DNA of 64,000 bases from Bradyrhizobium quebecense (GCF_013373795.3 NZ_CP088025.1:1-64000), one strand, 5' to 3'; shown: positions 8,932 through 18,033, counted from the first letter of the stretch. Notes: generated from the letters alone by a model not told the origin. Made by a program: numbers and translations.

Positions 8932-9371
8932 TGAACCACTAGGACGGCCCCGCGACGAGGTGCGCCTTCGCGGTGCATCGGAAAAAGCCGCTATTCTCCC
9001 CATTATCGAGGCTCTGCCGGAAGGATTTGAAACAACCGTTGGAGAACGCGGTTTGAAGCTTTCAGGCGGGGAGCGCCAGCGTATTGCTATTGCCCGCGCG
9101 CTCTATGGCGAGCCGGCGATCCTTCTTCTCGACGAGGCCAGCTCCGCGCTTGACGAACGAGCCGAGCGGGACATTTTGGACCATATTCGCAGCCTAGCGG
9201 AAGATGTGACCGTGCTGGCAATCACTCATCGCAAAGGGGTCATTTCTACAACCGACGTCGTGGTCGAGCTGACCGACTGCGGCTTGTCCTTGACATAGGC
9301 GAAGGGGATGATCAGCCCGGCGCGTTGATTGTCTGCACTGCAGGCGCATTGCTGGACGAGATGTGACCTTG

Positions 9372-9570
9372 CCCCCAGATTTTATCCAGTTCTGAGTTCG
9401 CTCAAGCCATTGGATTTGCCCAGTTGGGCGGTGGTAGCGACGGGAGCTGGCGCGGAGCCATCGGCATAGCGCAGCGCCAGATCCCGGCGCGGGTGGCAGG
9501 TGAAGGCGAACTCGGAGGGTGTCTTCCATCCGAGCTGTGAGTGCGGTCGTGTGTAGTTATACAACAAGGC
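9372..9570 (-). pseudogene. IS3-family orfB, C-terminal fragment
   Basis: About 60 residues starting LYNYTRPHSQLGWKTPSEFAF, the typical C-terminal end of an IS3 orfB transposase after the third catalytic residue. The N-terminal part is absent; the break lies at the YN codons, where the serine-recombinase cassette begins. Confidence 0.8.
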
Positions 9571-9573
9571 TCA

Positions 9574-10151
9574 AGAACGCCCACAGGACCGTTCTTCGCG
9601 AGGTTCTTTATCGGCATCATCCCTGGTTTGGTCGCCGAGTTTGCGTTCATGGGGCGGTCGACAAGGTTGACGATGTCGTTTTTCGCTGCACCCTGGACGG
9701 ATCGCAAGCAGACCGTTGGCTGGAAGTTCCAGCATGGATGTTCGACCGGACGGCCTGCCCTGACGCCGAGCTTCTGACAGCTCAGCCGTTTGTTAGCATC
9801 GATGCACTTGCGGCGCTCGCTGCGCTTCTCGATCTGGCGTTGAAGGATCGAACGCCATCAGCTGCCCCGCTTTCTGGCGCATCCAGAGGCTCTCACGACC
9901 AGAATCGGGGAGCGACTCATGTCACGCGAGACGGCAATGCCAGGGAGCGGATACCGACACAATCGACAACCGCGGTTGCAGCAGCAGATGGATCTGTTCG
10001 GGGGCGGCCTGTCGAACGGCGCCCTCGGCGCGCCGGCATGGTCGGAGCTGCCGGGGGAAGCGCGGGCGGCCCTCACAAGCCTGATGACGCAGTTGATGCT
10101 CGACCATGCTGCGATGACAGCGACGCCGCCCGCGAAGGGGGGCGATCATGA
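9574..10151 (+). CDS. DUF5372-like protein upstream of serine recombinase
   Basis: The conserved core lies at about 9600-9840: HPWFGRRVCVHG, then WLEVPAWMFDRTAC and PFVSIDALAALAALLDLAL. A protein with the same core (HPW or YPW, VPxWMFD, VSIxxL) precedes the recombinases of the other two cassettes in this window. The open frame runs to 10151, across the next gene, which is longer than expected. I suspect the authentic C terminus has been shifted or lost near 9880. The start is not certain; no clear ATG with a ribosome site was found upstream of the core. Its role is unknown, presumably in the recombinase element. Confidence 0.5.
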
Positions 10152-10158
10152 TCTCTGA
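9919..10158 (+). CDS. Small conserved protein between DUF5372-like gene and recombinase
   Basis: A 79-residue hydrophilic protein with the segment QQQMDLFGGGLSN and a helical C-terminal half (LTSLMTQLMLDHAAM). It overlaps the recombinase start by 11 bases. A protein of similar size and position (21601-21792, with MQLGLDLRLRIP) occurs in the second cassette type, which supports a real gene. Function unknown. Confidence 0.6.
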   Translation: MSRETAMPGSGYRHNRQPRLQQQMDLFGGGLSNGALGAPAWSELPGEARAALTSLMTQLMLDHAAMTATPPAKGGDHDL

Positions 10159-12217
10159 CAAGGTCAGGCCTCATCATCTGGAGCGTAAGGCGATTCTTTA
10201 CGTGCGCCAATCCTCAGCACATCAGGTGTTGCACAATCGCGAGAGCAGCGCATTGCAATACGCCATGCGGGACCGGCTGACGGCACTCGGGTGGTCAGAG
10301 ATCGAAGTGATCGATGATGATCTCGGTCGTTCAGCCGCCGGTGGCGTGCAACGCGCCGGTTTCGAGCGAATGGTAGCGGAGGTTTGCCTCGGTAAGGTCG
10401 GTGCCGTTTGCGCCCGCGAGGTCTCGCGCTTCGCCCGCAACAGCCGGGATTGGCAGCAACTCATCGAGATGTGCCGCGTGGTCGATACCGTTCTGGTCGA
10501 TCAGGAGACTATCTATGCGCCAAGGCACGGCAACGACCGCCTGCTGCTCGGGCTCAAGGGCAGCCTCAACGAGTACGAACTGGATTTGTTGCGCCAACGC
10601 TCGCTCTCGGCCCGCTACGAGAAGGCGCGCCGGGGCGAGTTGGTTGTGGCGGCGCCCGTCGGCTTCGTGAAGGCCGGCGACCATTATGAGAAAGATCCGG
10701 ATCGGCGTGTCCAGGAAGCGATCAAGCTGGTGTTCGACAAGGTCGACGAACTGGGCAGCGCGCGACAGGCGCTCTGCTGGCTCCACGAGTACAATCTCGA
10801 TCTACCAGTGAAGCAGTCCAACGGCGACACAGCCTGGCGGCGACCGAGTTACTCCGCCATCCACCGGATCATTGAGACCCCGGTCTACGGCGGCGCCTAT
10901 GCCTATGGTAAGACGGCTGTGGCGGCGGGATACAGCGCCGGGGGCGTGAGCGTGAAGATCCGCCGCAAGACACGGAACGAATGGCTGGCGCTGAAGCCCA
11001 ACACCCACGACGGGTATGTGAGCTGGGAGAGGTTCGAGGCGATCCGCACCATGGTCAGCAGCAACGTTCCCACCGGTCGGCATCACGGCGCACCCAAGCA
11101 TGGTGACGCGCTGCTGGCCGGTCTGATCCGGTGCAAGCGCTGCGGCCGCAAGCTCACACTCCGGTACTCCGGCATGAAGCACCATATCCCACGCTACAGC
11201 TGCAGCCGCGCCTGGATGGACAATGGCGGTCCTCACTGCATCGCCTTCGGCGGATTGCGTGTCGATGATGCAATCGAGGAAGCACTGCTTGGCGTCGTCG
11301 GTCCGGGCGCTATCGCCGCTGCAACCGCTGCCGCCAAGGAAGCCAGGGAACGGCGGGATCAGGTGCGCGATGCGCTCAGTCGCGATCTGGAAGCGGCGCG
11401 CTATGCCGCCGACCGGGCTTTCCGGCAATACGATGCCGCTGACCCCGCGAACCGGTTGGTGGCGAGTGAGCTGGAAGCGCGCTGGAACAGGGCACTCGCT
11501 CACGCGGCGGAGGTCGAGGGCAAGATCGCCATGCATGATGCGGCCACGCCCGCACCCATTGCCGATCCAGCTTCGCTCGGCGTACTGGCCTCGAACCTCA
11601 AAACGGTCTGGGATGCGCCGACGACGGATGCTCGTCTCAAGAAGCGCATTGTACGCACCCTCGTCCATGAGGTCGTGGCCGATATAGACGACGCGGCGTC
11701 CGAGATCGTTCTCATCGTCCACTGGGTGGGTGGCGCTCACAGCGAGTTGCGCTTGCCCAAGCGCCGGCGCGGACAGCGCAACAGCACTTCCGCCGATATT
11801 ATCCAAGCCGTGCGTCAACTGGTGCTGATCGCCAGCGACGATCTGATTGCCGGCCTCCTCAACCGAAACGGCCTCAAGACGGGCAACGGCAATCGCTGGA
11901 CCCGCGAGCGCGTCACATCGATGCGCTCGAGCTACCACCTCCCGGTGTTCAAGCCCGCCGATGACGGGATCGAACCCTGGCTCAACCTGAGCAACGCCGC
12001 AAAGCTCCTGAAGGTCGCGCCCAAGACGCTCCGGCTGGCCGCGGAAGCAGGCGAAATCGCAGCCATCCATCCGCTATCGGACGGCCCGTGGATCTTTGCT
12101 CGCGCCTCGCTGATAACAGCTGCCGCTCAGTCTATCGCCGAACGAGCGCGACAGAACCCAAGATACCCCACAGGATCGCATCCCGATCAGCAAACTCTCT
12201 TCTCTTCAACAACATAG
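10148..12217 (+). CDS. Large serine recombinase
   Basis: 689 residues. The resolvase-type catalytic domain has its nucleophile motif YVRQSS at residues 18-23 and the arginine motif VSRFARNSRDW near residue 95. Next come the recombinase domain (about residues 165-290), a zinc ribbon (LIRCKRCGRKL with a later YSCSR) near 325-355, a coiled-coil stretch near 400-460, and a C-terminal region with a DNA-binding-like segment (LNLSNAAKLLKVAPKTLRLAAEAGEI). It is full length and intact. The enzyme would cut and rejoin DNA at short core sites. It is the only undamaged recombinase of the three in this window. Confidence 0.88.
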   Translation: MISDKVRPHHLERKAILYVRQSSAHQVLHNRESSALQYAMRDRLTALGWSEIEVIDDDLGRSAAGGVQRAGFERMVAEVCLGKVGAVCAREVSRFARNSRDWQQLIEMCRVVDTVLVDQETIYAPRHGNDRLLLGLKGSLNEYELDLLRQRSLSARYEKARRGELVVAAPVGFVKAGDHYEKDPDRRVQEAIKLVFDKVDELGSARQALCWLHEYNLDLPVKQSNGDTAWRRPSYSAIHRIIETPVYGGAYAYGKTAVAAGYSAGGVSVKIRRKTRNEWLALKPNTHDGYVSWERFEAIRTMVSSNVPTGRHHGAPKHGDALLAGLIRCKRCGRKLTLRYSGMKHHIPRYSCSRAWMDNGGPHCIAFGGLRVDDAIEEALLGVVGPGAIAAATAAAKEARERRDQVRDALSRDLEAARYAADRAFRQYDAADPANRLVASELEARWNRALAHAAEVEGKIAMHDAATPAPIADPASLGVLASNLKTVWDAPTTDARLKKRIVRTLVHEVVADIDDAASEIVLIVHWVGGAHSELRLPKRRRGQRNSTSADIIQAVRQLVLIASDDLIAGLLNRNGLKTGNGNRWTRERVTSMRSSYHLPVFKPADDGIEPWLNLSNAAKLLKVAPKTLRLAAEAGEIAAIHPLSDGPWIFARASLITAAAQSIAERARQNPRYPTGSHPDQQTLFSSTT

Positions 12218-12390
12218 ACAGATGGGTGTTCTGATGCGCGGTTGTAGAAGTCGAGGTATCGGCCAATCGAGGCTCGAGCTTCGCTGACGTTCTCGTAGGC
12301 CCGCAGATAAACCTCCTCGTATTTGACGCTGCGCCACAGCCGCTCGACGAACACGTTGTCCCGCCAGGCGCCCCGGCCGTCCATACTGAT
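12207..12390 (-). pseudogene. IS3-family orfB fragment
   Basis: Reads MDGRGAWRDNVFVERLWRSV, then RYLDFYNRA, the region around the catalytic glutamate of an IS3 orfB. The match is lost right after the YN codons where the recombinase cassette ends. At its other side it is fused in frame to an IS110 fragment. Confidence 0.8.
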
Positions 12391-12540
12391 GGCGACTAGG
12401 CAAGGTACGAGCGAGGAGAAGAACGACACGATCTCGCCTGGCCGGAGGCGTTGGCGACAGGCCACTTGGCCTTGGCCATCAACGGCATGGATGTGAAATA
12501 CGTGCTTCGAAACGTCCAACCCAATTGTCGCGACTTCCAT
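12391..12540 (-). pseudogene. IS110-family transposase, N-terminal fragment
   Basis: Fifty residues starting MEVATIGLDVSKHVFHIHAV, the DEDD-type RuvC-like N terminus of IS110 transposases (GLDVSK motif). The rest has been replaced by the IS3 fragment, giving a meaningless in-frame fusion. Confidence 0.8.
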
Positions 12541-12615
12541 TGGTGAACTGCTGCTGTTAGCGGGTTCGTCCATCGCCAGCATATCGCCGGCGCCGAGGGA
12601 GCGGGCCGTCTTCCC

Positions 12616-12711
12616 CATCAATGGCCGGATGCGCGATGAGCTGCTCAACGAGACCCTGTTCTTCGATCTTGGCGGTGCCCGCGCCAAGATCGAAGAACAG
12701 GGTCGACGATG
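12616..12711 (+). pseudogene. IS3-family orfB scrap containing a fold-back palindrome
   Basis: Thirty codons read INGRMRDELLNETLFFDLG, the IS3 orfB motif after the catalytic glutamate, then GARAKIEEQGRR and a stop. The last codons are the reverse complement of the preceding ones; see the repeat at 12652-12704. Confidence 0.75.
12652..12704. repeat. 23-bp perfect inverted repeat with 7-base spacer
   Basis: The arm 12652-12674 (GACCCTGTTC...GGCG) is the exact reverse complement of 12682-12704. In related IS3 genes only about the inner 11 bases (CGATCTTGGCG / CGCCAAGATCG) would be naturally self-complementary, so the outer 12 look added by copying of the opposite strand. Confidence 0.9.
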
Positions 12712-13796
12712 ACAATCTCCGGCAGCCTCACTCGTCGCTGTAATATGTTACCCTCCGCGGCCTATGCAGCCCACCTCACCGCAACGGACGATCGGCTACG
12801 CAACCCCGACCAGCTTCGCCGATCGTTCGTTGCTCCAACCGCGCCACTTGGCGTCCAAGATCCCGACACTCTAATGCCGCTGGATGAAATTTCAGTGGCA
12901 GGTCCATTCGTGAATCCATGATCGCTCCTCCAGATTGGTTAGAAGCCGACATTGTGGTTCGATAGATGCACAACTTAAATTCCGATTCGAGTTTTGCAGG
13001 TGTCAGGGTTGCAGTCGCGCGTAAGCGCGCAATCAATCTGCAACCCCGCACACTCGGATCAGCGCATTCGGTCAAGCTTAGAAGCACCAGGCCCCCCCGT
13101 TTCATATGATGATGCCACGGCTCAGTTTGATAGAGGCAGTGATACGCCTCATTCACCGTCGTCGAGCGAGTCGTTCTTGGCCCGGCTCGGTACTTTCGAA
13201 CGAGCAGTTCACTTGTCGATTGGAGACACCCAAGGCCAGAGGCGCGGAACGTGCCAACATCAACATCAATACGGTGGCGCAAAGTTCGCTACGCCCAGGG
13301 GAGGGGTCAATCGAGCCGCGCGATCAGGCCGATCCAAGGGGATTGGCGGAGACAGATGCCCCACGTGGGCGACGGAAGTCGTACAGCGGAAAACCGTGGC
13401 CAACGACAGGATAGATCGGGGCCGTCTGTATAAAATTGCTCATCGCCAGAAAAAGATTGTTGGCGGAGAGCAATGGGCGCTTGGAACCATCGATGAACCG
13501 GAACCATTAGAATTGTTGGGTGCCTTCCCGCGCTGGGGCGTGCCCGGGGCGGTCCCGGTTTTTGCCCCCCAGCCCCGACCGGGACCGTTCACTTAAAAGC
13601 TGGCTTCAGCCAGACAAATTTAGCTTGTGCGTTTGCGCCATAATACCGCATTTTTCGCCGGCAATCCCCCGCTTTCCCGGGCCAGTCGTCAGATGGATAG
13701 GGCAGACCGGCAGCCGCTTAGTCTTACTGCGTCACAAATCATGACGGCGCATCGACCTGGATTTGGACTGCGCAGCACGGACATCTACGTAGCCGG
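12712..13796. other. About 1.1 kb without a supported gene
   Basis: Open frames of 170-200 codons exist on both strands (for example 12994-13596 plus, 12776-13282 minus) but none shows a recognisable domain, and their composition looks like random high-GC frame. Probably decayed sequence between IS copies. Confidence 0.5.
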
Positions 13797-15137
13797 CTAA
13801 CCAATGCGCTGGTAAGGCGCCGCCGCATGGTAGCGATCGAATTCGGAATATGACGCTCGGTTCTGAGCGGTAGCGCCCCGCGGCTTTTGATTTTTGGGAA
13901 GCGCAAATTCTTTGACGAACGCGGGCCGACGAGGTCGTGAGGGGGGAATCGTCTCCCTTTCGGAGATCAGGAAGCCGTAGGCGGCGATGCATAACGTGGC
14001 GTGGTGATGGAAGCCGCGCCAACCACGCCCTTCATAATGCCCCAGGCCGACCTCCTGCTTGAGCTCTTGGTAGTCGCGTTCGATGCGCCATCTGAGCTTG
14101 GCGAAGTTGACCAGGGCGCGGAAGGAGATGTTTTCAGGCAGTGTCGAGAACCAGTATTTGGTCGGCTCCGCCTCGCCGTCAGGCCATTCGATCAACAGCC
14201 ATTCCTCCGCACGGGGCTCGCTCAGCCAGTAATCGCGATTAGCGGGACGGACCCGAACGCGTGCAAAGCGCGAGGTCAGCCAATCAGCACTGCCTTCGCG
14301 CCATCTGACATTGCGCCAGGCCGTTCTCGGCAGCGCGAGCGCGAGCGCCTTGACTGAGCAGGGCTTATTTTTGTCGTCGCGCCGGATCAGCTTTGGCGGC
14401 CGCCCATTCCCAGACCATCGCTTTGGTGGCAGCGGTCTCGTGCCTGGTGGCCAGACAGAGGTGTGCGGCAAGATACCGGCAACATAGCGCAACCCCAGTG
14501 CCGTCACTTCCCCGCGCAGCGCGGTATCGGCCCCATATCCCGCATCCATCAGCACAACACCGCGTGCAATGCCCGCTGCACACGCCGACCGGATCTGCTC
14601 CAGCGCGATCTCAGGCTTGGTCTTGAAGGTGACATCCTTTGGTACGCCCGCCTTCTCTCGGCGATCCTCATCCTCGGCCCAACTTTCCGGCAGGTACAAA
14701 CGGTAGGCGATCGGCAAACTCGCATGATGATTGGCAATCGATAGCGAGACCGCCACTTGGCAATTGTCCTGCTTGCCAAGCTGACCGCAGTATTGCCGTG
14801 CCACGCCAACCGAATGCCGCCCTTTCTTGGGAAAGCCAGTATCATCGATGATCCAGGCCTCGATCGGACCGTGTCGCTCGATCTTGGGCTGGACCATCTC
14901 TCGCACCTTGCTCAAGACCTTCTCGTCCGACCATCCGCCCGCGCCGACGAAATGCAATAATGATTGATGCTGGGCCGCCGTTCGCTCCGGGGCTGTTATC
15001 GCCGCCATCGGCTCGACGCTTTTGCGATCCCCGGGCAGCATCAGGCCAACACAGTAGTCCCTCAGCGGTCTCGTCCGATCCGCGTGCCCGATCACGCTCG
15101 CCAAACCCTCGACATTAGGCCGTAAATCGCGATTCAC
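13797..15137 (-). CDS. IS701-family transposase
   Basis: 446 residues, full length for the family, without interruption. It shows the IS701 DDE pattern: AWIIDDTGFPKKGRHSVGVARQY (first Asp), VVLMDAGYG (second Asp) and LRWRIERDYQELKQEVGLGHYEGR (Glu). A possible passenger is absent and I could not find the terminal repeats. It is probably an active or recently active copy, since neither stops nor shifts are present. Confidence 0.9.
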   Translation of the reverse strand: MNRDLRPNVEGLASVIGHADRTRPLRDYCVGLMLPGDRKSVEPMAAITAPERTAAQHQSLLHFVGAGGWSDEKVLSKVREMVQPKIERHGPIEAWIIDDTGFPKKGRHSVGVARQYCGQLGKQDNCQVAVSLSIANHHASLPIAYRLYLPESWAEDEDRREKAGVPKDVTFKTKPEIALEQIRSACAAGIARGVVLMDAGYGADTALRGEVTALGLRYVAGILPHTSVWPPGTRPLPPKRWSGNGRPPKLIRRDDKNKPCSVKALALALPRTAWRNVRWREGSADWLTSRFARVRVRPANRDYWLSEPRAEEWLLIEWPDGEAEPTKYWFSTLPENISFRALVNFAKLRWRIERDYQELKQEVGLGHYEGRGWRGFHHHATLCIAAYGFLISERETIPPSRPRRPAFVKEFALPKNQKPRGATAQNRASYSEFDRYHAAAPYQRIG

Positions 15138-15315
15138 CCTGGTTACCGCTTCGGCTACCCATTCCAGCTCCCCCTCGCGTGAGTCCCTCGGGTAGCCGAT
15201 TCGTCGTCAAAAACGTCCGCGACTTTCTGACTCAGTAAGATTAGGAGGCCGCGCAGATTCGGTGGAAAAACGGGTGCCGGACTATTCACGCTCGCTACGT
15301 CCGCGACGCCACATG

Positions 15316-15610
15316 CAGGTCGTTCGGATAGGTCTAGATCTGGCGAAGTATGTCTTCGAAGTTCACGGCGTCGAACAACCACGGGAACGTCGTTGTGCGA
15401 AAGAGGTTGCGTCGCGATGATGGCCAGCTTTTTCGCCAGGTTACCGGCCTGCCTGGTCGGCATGGAGGCTTCCAACGGGGCGCGTTATTGGGCGCTCGCG
15501 TGCTCACGGAGCTTGGCCATCAGGTCCGACTGATCAGTTCGTGACGCCCGACAAGCGGAAATCGTCAGCGCAGCAGAAGCTGGAGGAGTGCATACAAACC
15601 GGCCACGCCT
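15316..15610 (+). pseudogene. IS110-family transposase, degraded N-terminal fragment
   Basis: Fragments in two frames: VVRIGLDLAKYVFEVHGV near 15318-15370, then VVVRKRLRRD, and SFFARLPACLVGMEASNGARYWA near 15425-15490, followed by LGHQVRLIS. These are consecutive pieces of an IS110 N-terminal domain separated by small indels. Confidence 0.75.
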
Positions 15611-15786
15611 ACGCCGAAACGAATGCAGAGACCGAAGACAGATCAAATTGACCTTGAACGGAGACCGATTAAACGACCCACAAGTGCTTGCTTTAATTGC
15701 GGGGGCTTCGATCGAAGACTCTTGAATCAGATGAATCGCTTGTGATTCATTGTTGAACACCTGAATCGCGACGGCGAGGTGCTTTC

Positions 15787-16517
15787 ATGTGTTCAAGCGG
15801 TGCGACATTCGTCGATCGACCGGCTCGAATAGTCGCCAGAATGATCGTGATGAAAGCACCCGCCAACGGGCGCGTAGAGAAAGCCGACATTCTCAGCGGC
15901 CACTTCGCCGCCACGCGCACGCGTTACGATGATTGTGCAGGCCCGATTCTCCTCATTCAGGAACACACGGCGCAGCGCAAGAACAAGATCAACCCGACCC
16001 GCGTTCTCATCGAGAAGAAGGAGAGCATTCGTTGACTCGACAGTCTCAGACAATCGATCGATCGGTTCGGACAACCGGAGTATTGCATTCATATCGGTGA
16101 CCGCGAAAGCGACATCTGTGAATTTACCTGACGCAAGACCTTGGCGCTCACTTCCTTCTCCGCGCCTGCGTCGATTCGTTGGTGAGCGATGGCGGCCATA
16201 CGATTACGGCCGAGATGGAAGAGACCAGCGTCAAAGGCCTGCATTACATCGACGTTCGGGACGACAAGGGTGCGATGATGAAAGCCGCGCTGGAAATTAA
16301 GTTCAAGCGGATTGCCGAGATGGTGTTGACGGACACCGAGATCGCATTCGATGAACTCATCAGCGACGCCGACAATCGACGATGTCGCCCTGGGACCCTG
16401 GCATTCTACCTTACCAAACTTGCCCGATTGGGTGGCCACCTGGCCAGGAATGTTGTCATCTGGCGCGGCCTCTCAAGACTCACCGATATCGAACTCGGCG
16501 CGGCTGGAAATGTGTAA
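15787..16517 (+). pseudogene. IS4/Tn5-like transposase, degraded
   Basis: Consecutive pieces of a Tn5-type DDE transposase: ILSGHFAATRTRYDDCAGPILL near 15880-15955, GDRESDI near 16095, VSDGGHTITAEME...VKGLHYIDVRDDKG near 16180-16280, and the tail LAFYLTKLARLGGHLARNVV to the stop at 16517. The middle, with the usual YxxR-E catalytic region, is missing and several frame changes are present. Confidence 0.75.
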
Positions 16518-16549
16518 TTGAAAGCTTCACCGGACGGATACCCGGATCG

Positions 16550-16890
16550 TCACCCTGCTGCCAGAGCGTGAGCCAGCGAACCGCACAAGCCTGGCTCGAC
16601 GTTCATCCCACACGCGCGATCGTCGCCCGCGATCGCGGCGGGGATATGGCGAAGCTGCGGCAAAGGCTCTGCTGCACGCGGTTCAAGTCGCAGATCCTTG
16701 GGAGAACGCCACTCGAGCATTCCTCGATGCCGTCCGCAAATCGAGGCGCCAGATTCCGCAGTCAATCGGAGCGACAACAATCGATCCAAACTGCTCACGA
16801 TCCGTGAAATCCGCACCCTGTCGAAAAGCGGAACGCCAATCAAGCAGATCGTTCGCCGAACTCTTGACGGAGCACAAGGAAGATAGAGGC
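16550..16890 (+). pseudogene. ISL3-family transposase, degraded fragment
   Basis: Pieces such as ARDRGGDMAKL, the VQVADPWENA and AFLDAVRKSRRQIPQSIGATTI-like stretches, and LSKSGTPIKQIVRRT match the central part of an ISL3-type transposase. They are spread over different frames with deletions. No start or catalytic core remains. Confidence 0.65.
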
Positions 16891-17117
16891 TGCTCGATTA
16901 GCGTCGTCCGACCCGGAATTCGCGTCAAACCTCCACTCGGCTCCTTCGCCGTTTCCGCAATAGCGATGGCGTTTCTCAGCTTCGCGATGCTTCCCGTATA
17001 AATCTGCTACGGCTCTCATCCTGTGATGAGGATTGGCTCGGACCGCCCGAGCAACCCTCGGACGCGCAGCGTAGGGCGAGCCACCTCATCGGCAGAGGCG
17101 GACATACGGGCTTACGC

Positions 17118-17840
17118 TCATTCGGGCGAGCGTACTTGACAAACAGATAGGGTCAGCGGACAAGATGCTGGCTTTCGGACCGCGAGGGCCAGCACATGCT
17201 GCGGACTCGGCCGCTGCTCGATGAACTGCCATTGAGGCGCATCATCGGCCTCGCCCTGGCTAAACGAGATGGAAGCCGGATTCAGCGAGAAGGAAAAACT
17301 GTCGAGTGGGCGACTCAATCCCTCGCCGGTCGCCTTGATGAAAGCCTCCTTCAGGGTCCAGAGACGGAAGAAGCATTCGGCTTGCTCGTCTGGCGGTGCG
17401 CCGCGCAAGATGGCGACCTCCGACGGGCTGAAATAGCGTTCAGCGATATCGAGGCTCGCCCGGCTCGGCGTGAGCGTCTCAACGTCGATCCCGACGTCGA
17501 CGCCCACGCTGACCGCACAGGCAACGAAGCCCCTGGTATGCGACAGATTGAACCGAAGTTCGGACCGGCCGAGGGCTCGATCGATCTTGGGCTTGCCATG
17601 CTCTTCGACGATGAAACGCCAGTTCGCGGGCGGCAAGTTGCCTACCGATGCAAGCGCGCTACGAACCAGCCAATGTGCTGCGACGTATGTCGATCGATCG
17701 GCCTGGACATAGAACTTGTCCGCCTGTGCCTGCTCAGAAGGGTCCAGACAAGCACGCCATTGCTTGACAGCTGCGGCCGAAGGAGAGCCCAGCCTCATCC
17801 ACCACACCGCGACTTCGGTCGATCTCGAGGTGCAGATCAT
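17118..17840 (-). CDS. 4'-phosphopantetheinyl transferase (Sfp type)
   Basis: Transfers the phosphopantetheine arm from coenzyme A to carrier domains of NRPS/PKS or related proteins, in the cytoplasm. The motifs are complete: FIVEEHGKPKI, RFNLSHTRGFVACAV, VGIDVETL (magnesium-binding Asp and Glu) and FFRLWTLKEAFIKATGEGL. I choose the ATG at 17840 (MICTSRSTEVAVWW), which follows AGGTGA; an upstream start at 17888 would add 16 unlikely residues. The frame is intact, about 240 residues. The degraded 3' end of a carrier-enzyme gene lies directly upstream on the same strand, so the two were probably one operon. No intact carrier substrate lies in the window. Confidence 0.92.
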   Translation of the reverse strand: MICTSRSTEVAVWWMRLGSPSAAAVKQWRACLDPSEQAQADKFYVQADRSTYVAAHWLVRSALASVGNLPPANWRFIVEEHGKPKIDRALGRSELRFNLSHTRGFVACAVSVGVDVGIDVETLTPSRASLDIAERYFSPSEVAILRGAPPDEQAECFFRLWTLKEAFIKATGEGLSRPLDSFSFSLNPASISFSQGEADDAPQWQFIEQRPSPQHVLALAVRKPASCPLTLSVCQVRSPE

Positions 17841-18033
17841 TACTTCACCTGACGCGAGCGGGACCGGCCCGCCACGATCACGCCGCACTTCCGGCCGCAG
17901 GCGTCTGGAGGTGCCCGCCGTTCGAGTGCGAATCCCGGCAACCGGTCAGATACGTCGATAACAGCAAAACGTCATTTTCGGAAATCCGGTCAAGCCCGAA
18001 TGCCGAGCCAGGAGAAATTGTCGTATTGGCGGC

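Larger units (their letters stand above)
7472..8939 (-). mobile_element. Complete IS630-family element with TA duplication
   Basis: Perfect 24-bp inverted repeats (7472-7495 and 8916-8939) start GTGGTTCATCACAGTGATTT and are flanked by TA at 7470-7471 and 8940-8941, as expected for IS630/Tc1-mariner target use. It encodes one intact transposase and a divergent DNA-binding passenger. The insertion interrupts the ABC exporter. Confidence 0.95.
6086..9298 (+). pseudogene. ABC exporter (fused permease-ATPase), split by IS630
   Basis: Type I exporter half-transporter. The N-terminal membrane domain covers roughly residues 45-330, with several long hydrophobic segments. The ATPase domain has Walker A GESGSGKST near residue 399 in the part before the IS, and signature LSGGERQ, Walker B AILLLDEA and H-loop THR in the part after it (8942-9298). 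Removing 7472-8941 (IS plus one TA) restores one continuous 580-codon frame, reading ...ADNILL then GRPRDEV..., so the gene was intact until insertion. Near the 3' end a one-base shift after VVELTD would continue as LRLVLDIGEG to a stop at 9366, which looks a more natural C terminus, so a second frameshift is possible. Its divergence from the synthetase suggests peptide export and self-immunity (McjD-like), which is inference. It is unlikely to function now. Confidence 0.85.
9574..12226 (+). mobile_element. Serine-recombinase cassette 1 (three genes)
   Basis: Three co-directional overlapping genes: a DUF5372-like protein, a 79-residue protein and a large serine recombinase. Both ends abut IS3 orfB fragments at the conserved YN codons. 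The ends may carry an imperfect inverted repeat (AGAACGCCCA near 9575; AGAACACCCA read on the minus strand near 12233). Boundaries are approximate. Confidence 0.55.

Noticed and set aside
10802..12070. 422-codon minus-strand frame over the serine recombinase
   Set aside because: Antisense shadow of a clearly functional recombinase; no domain.
12994..13596. 200-codon plus-strand frame
   Set aside because: No motif, unusual composition and overlapping frames of equal length on the other strand.
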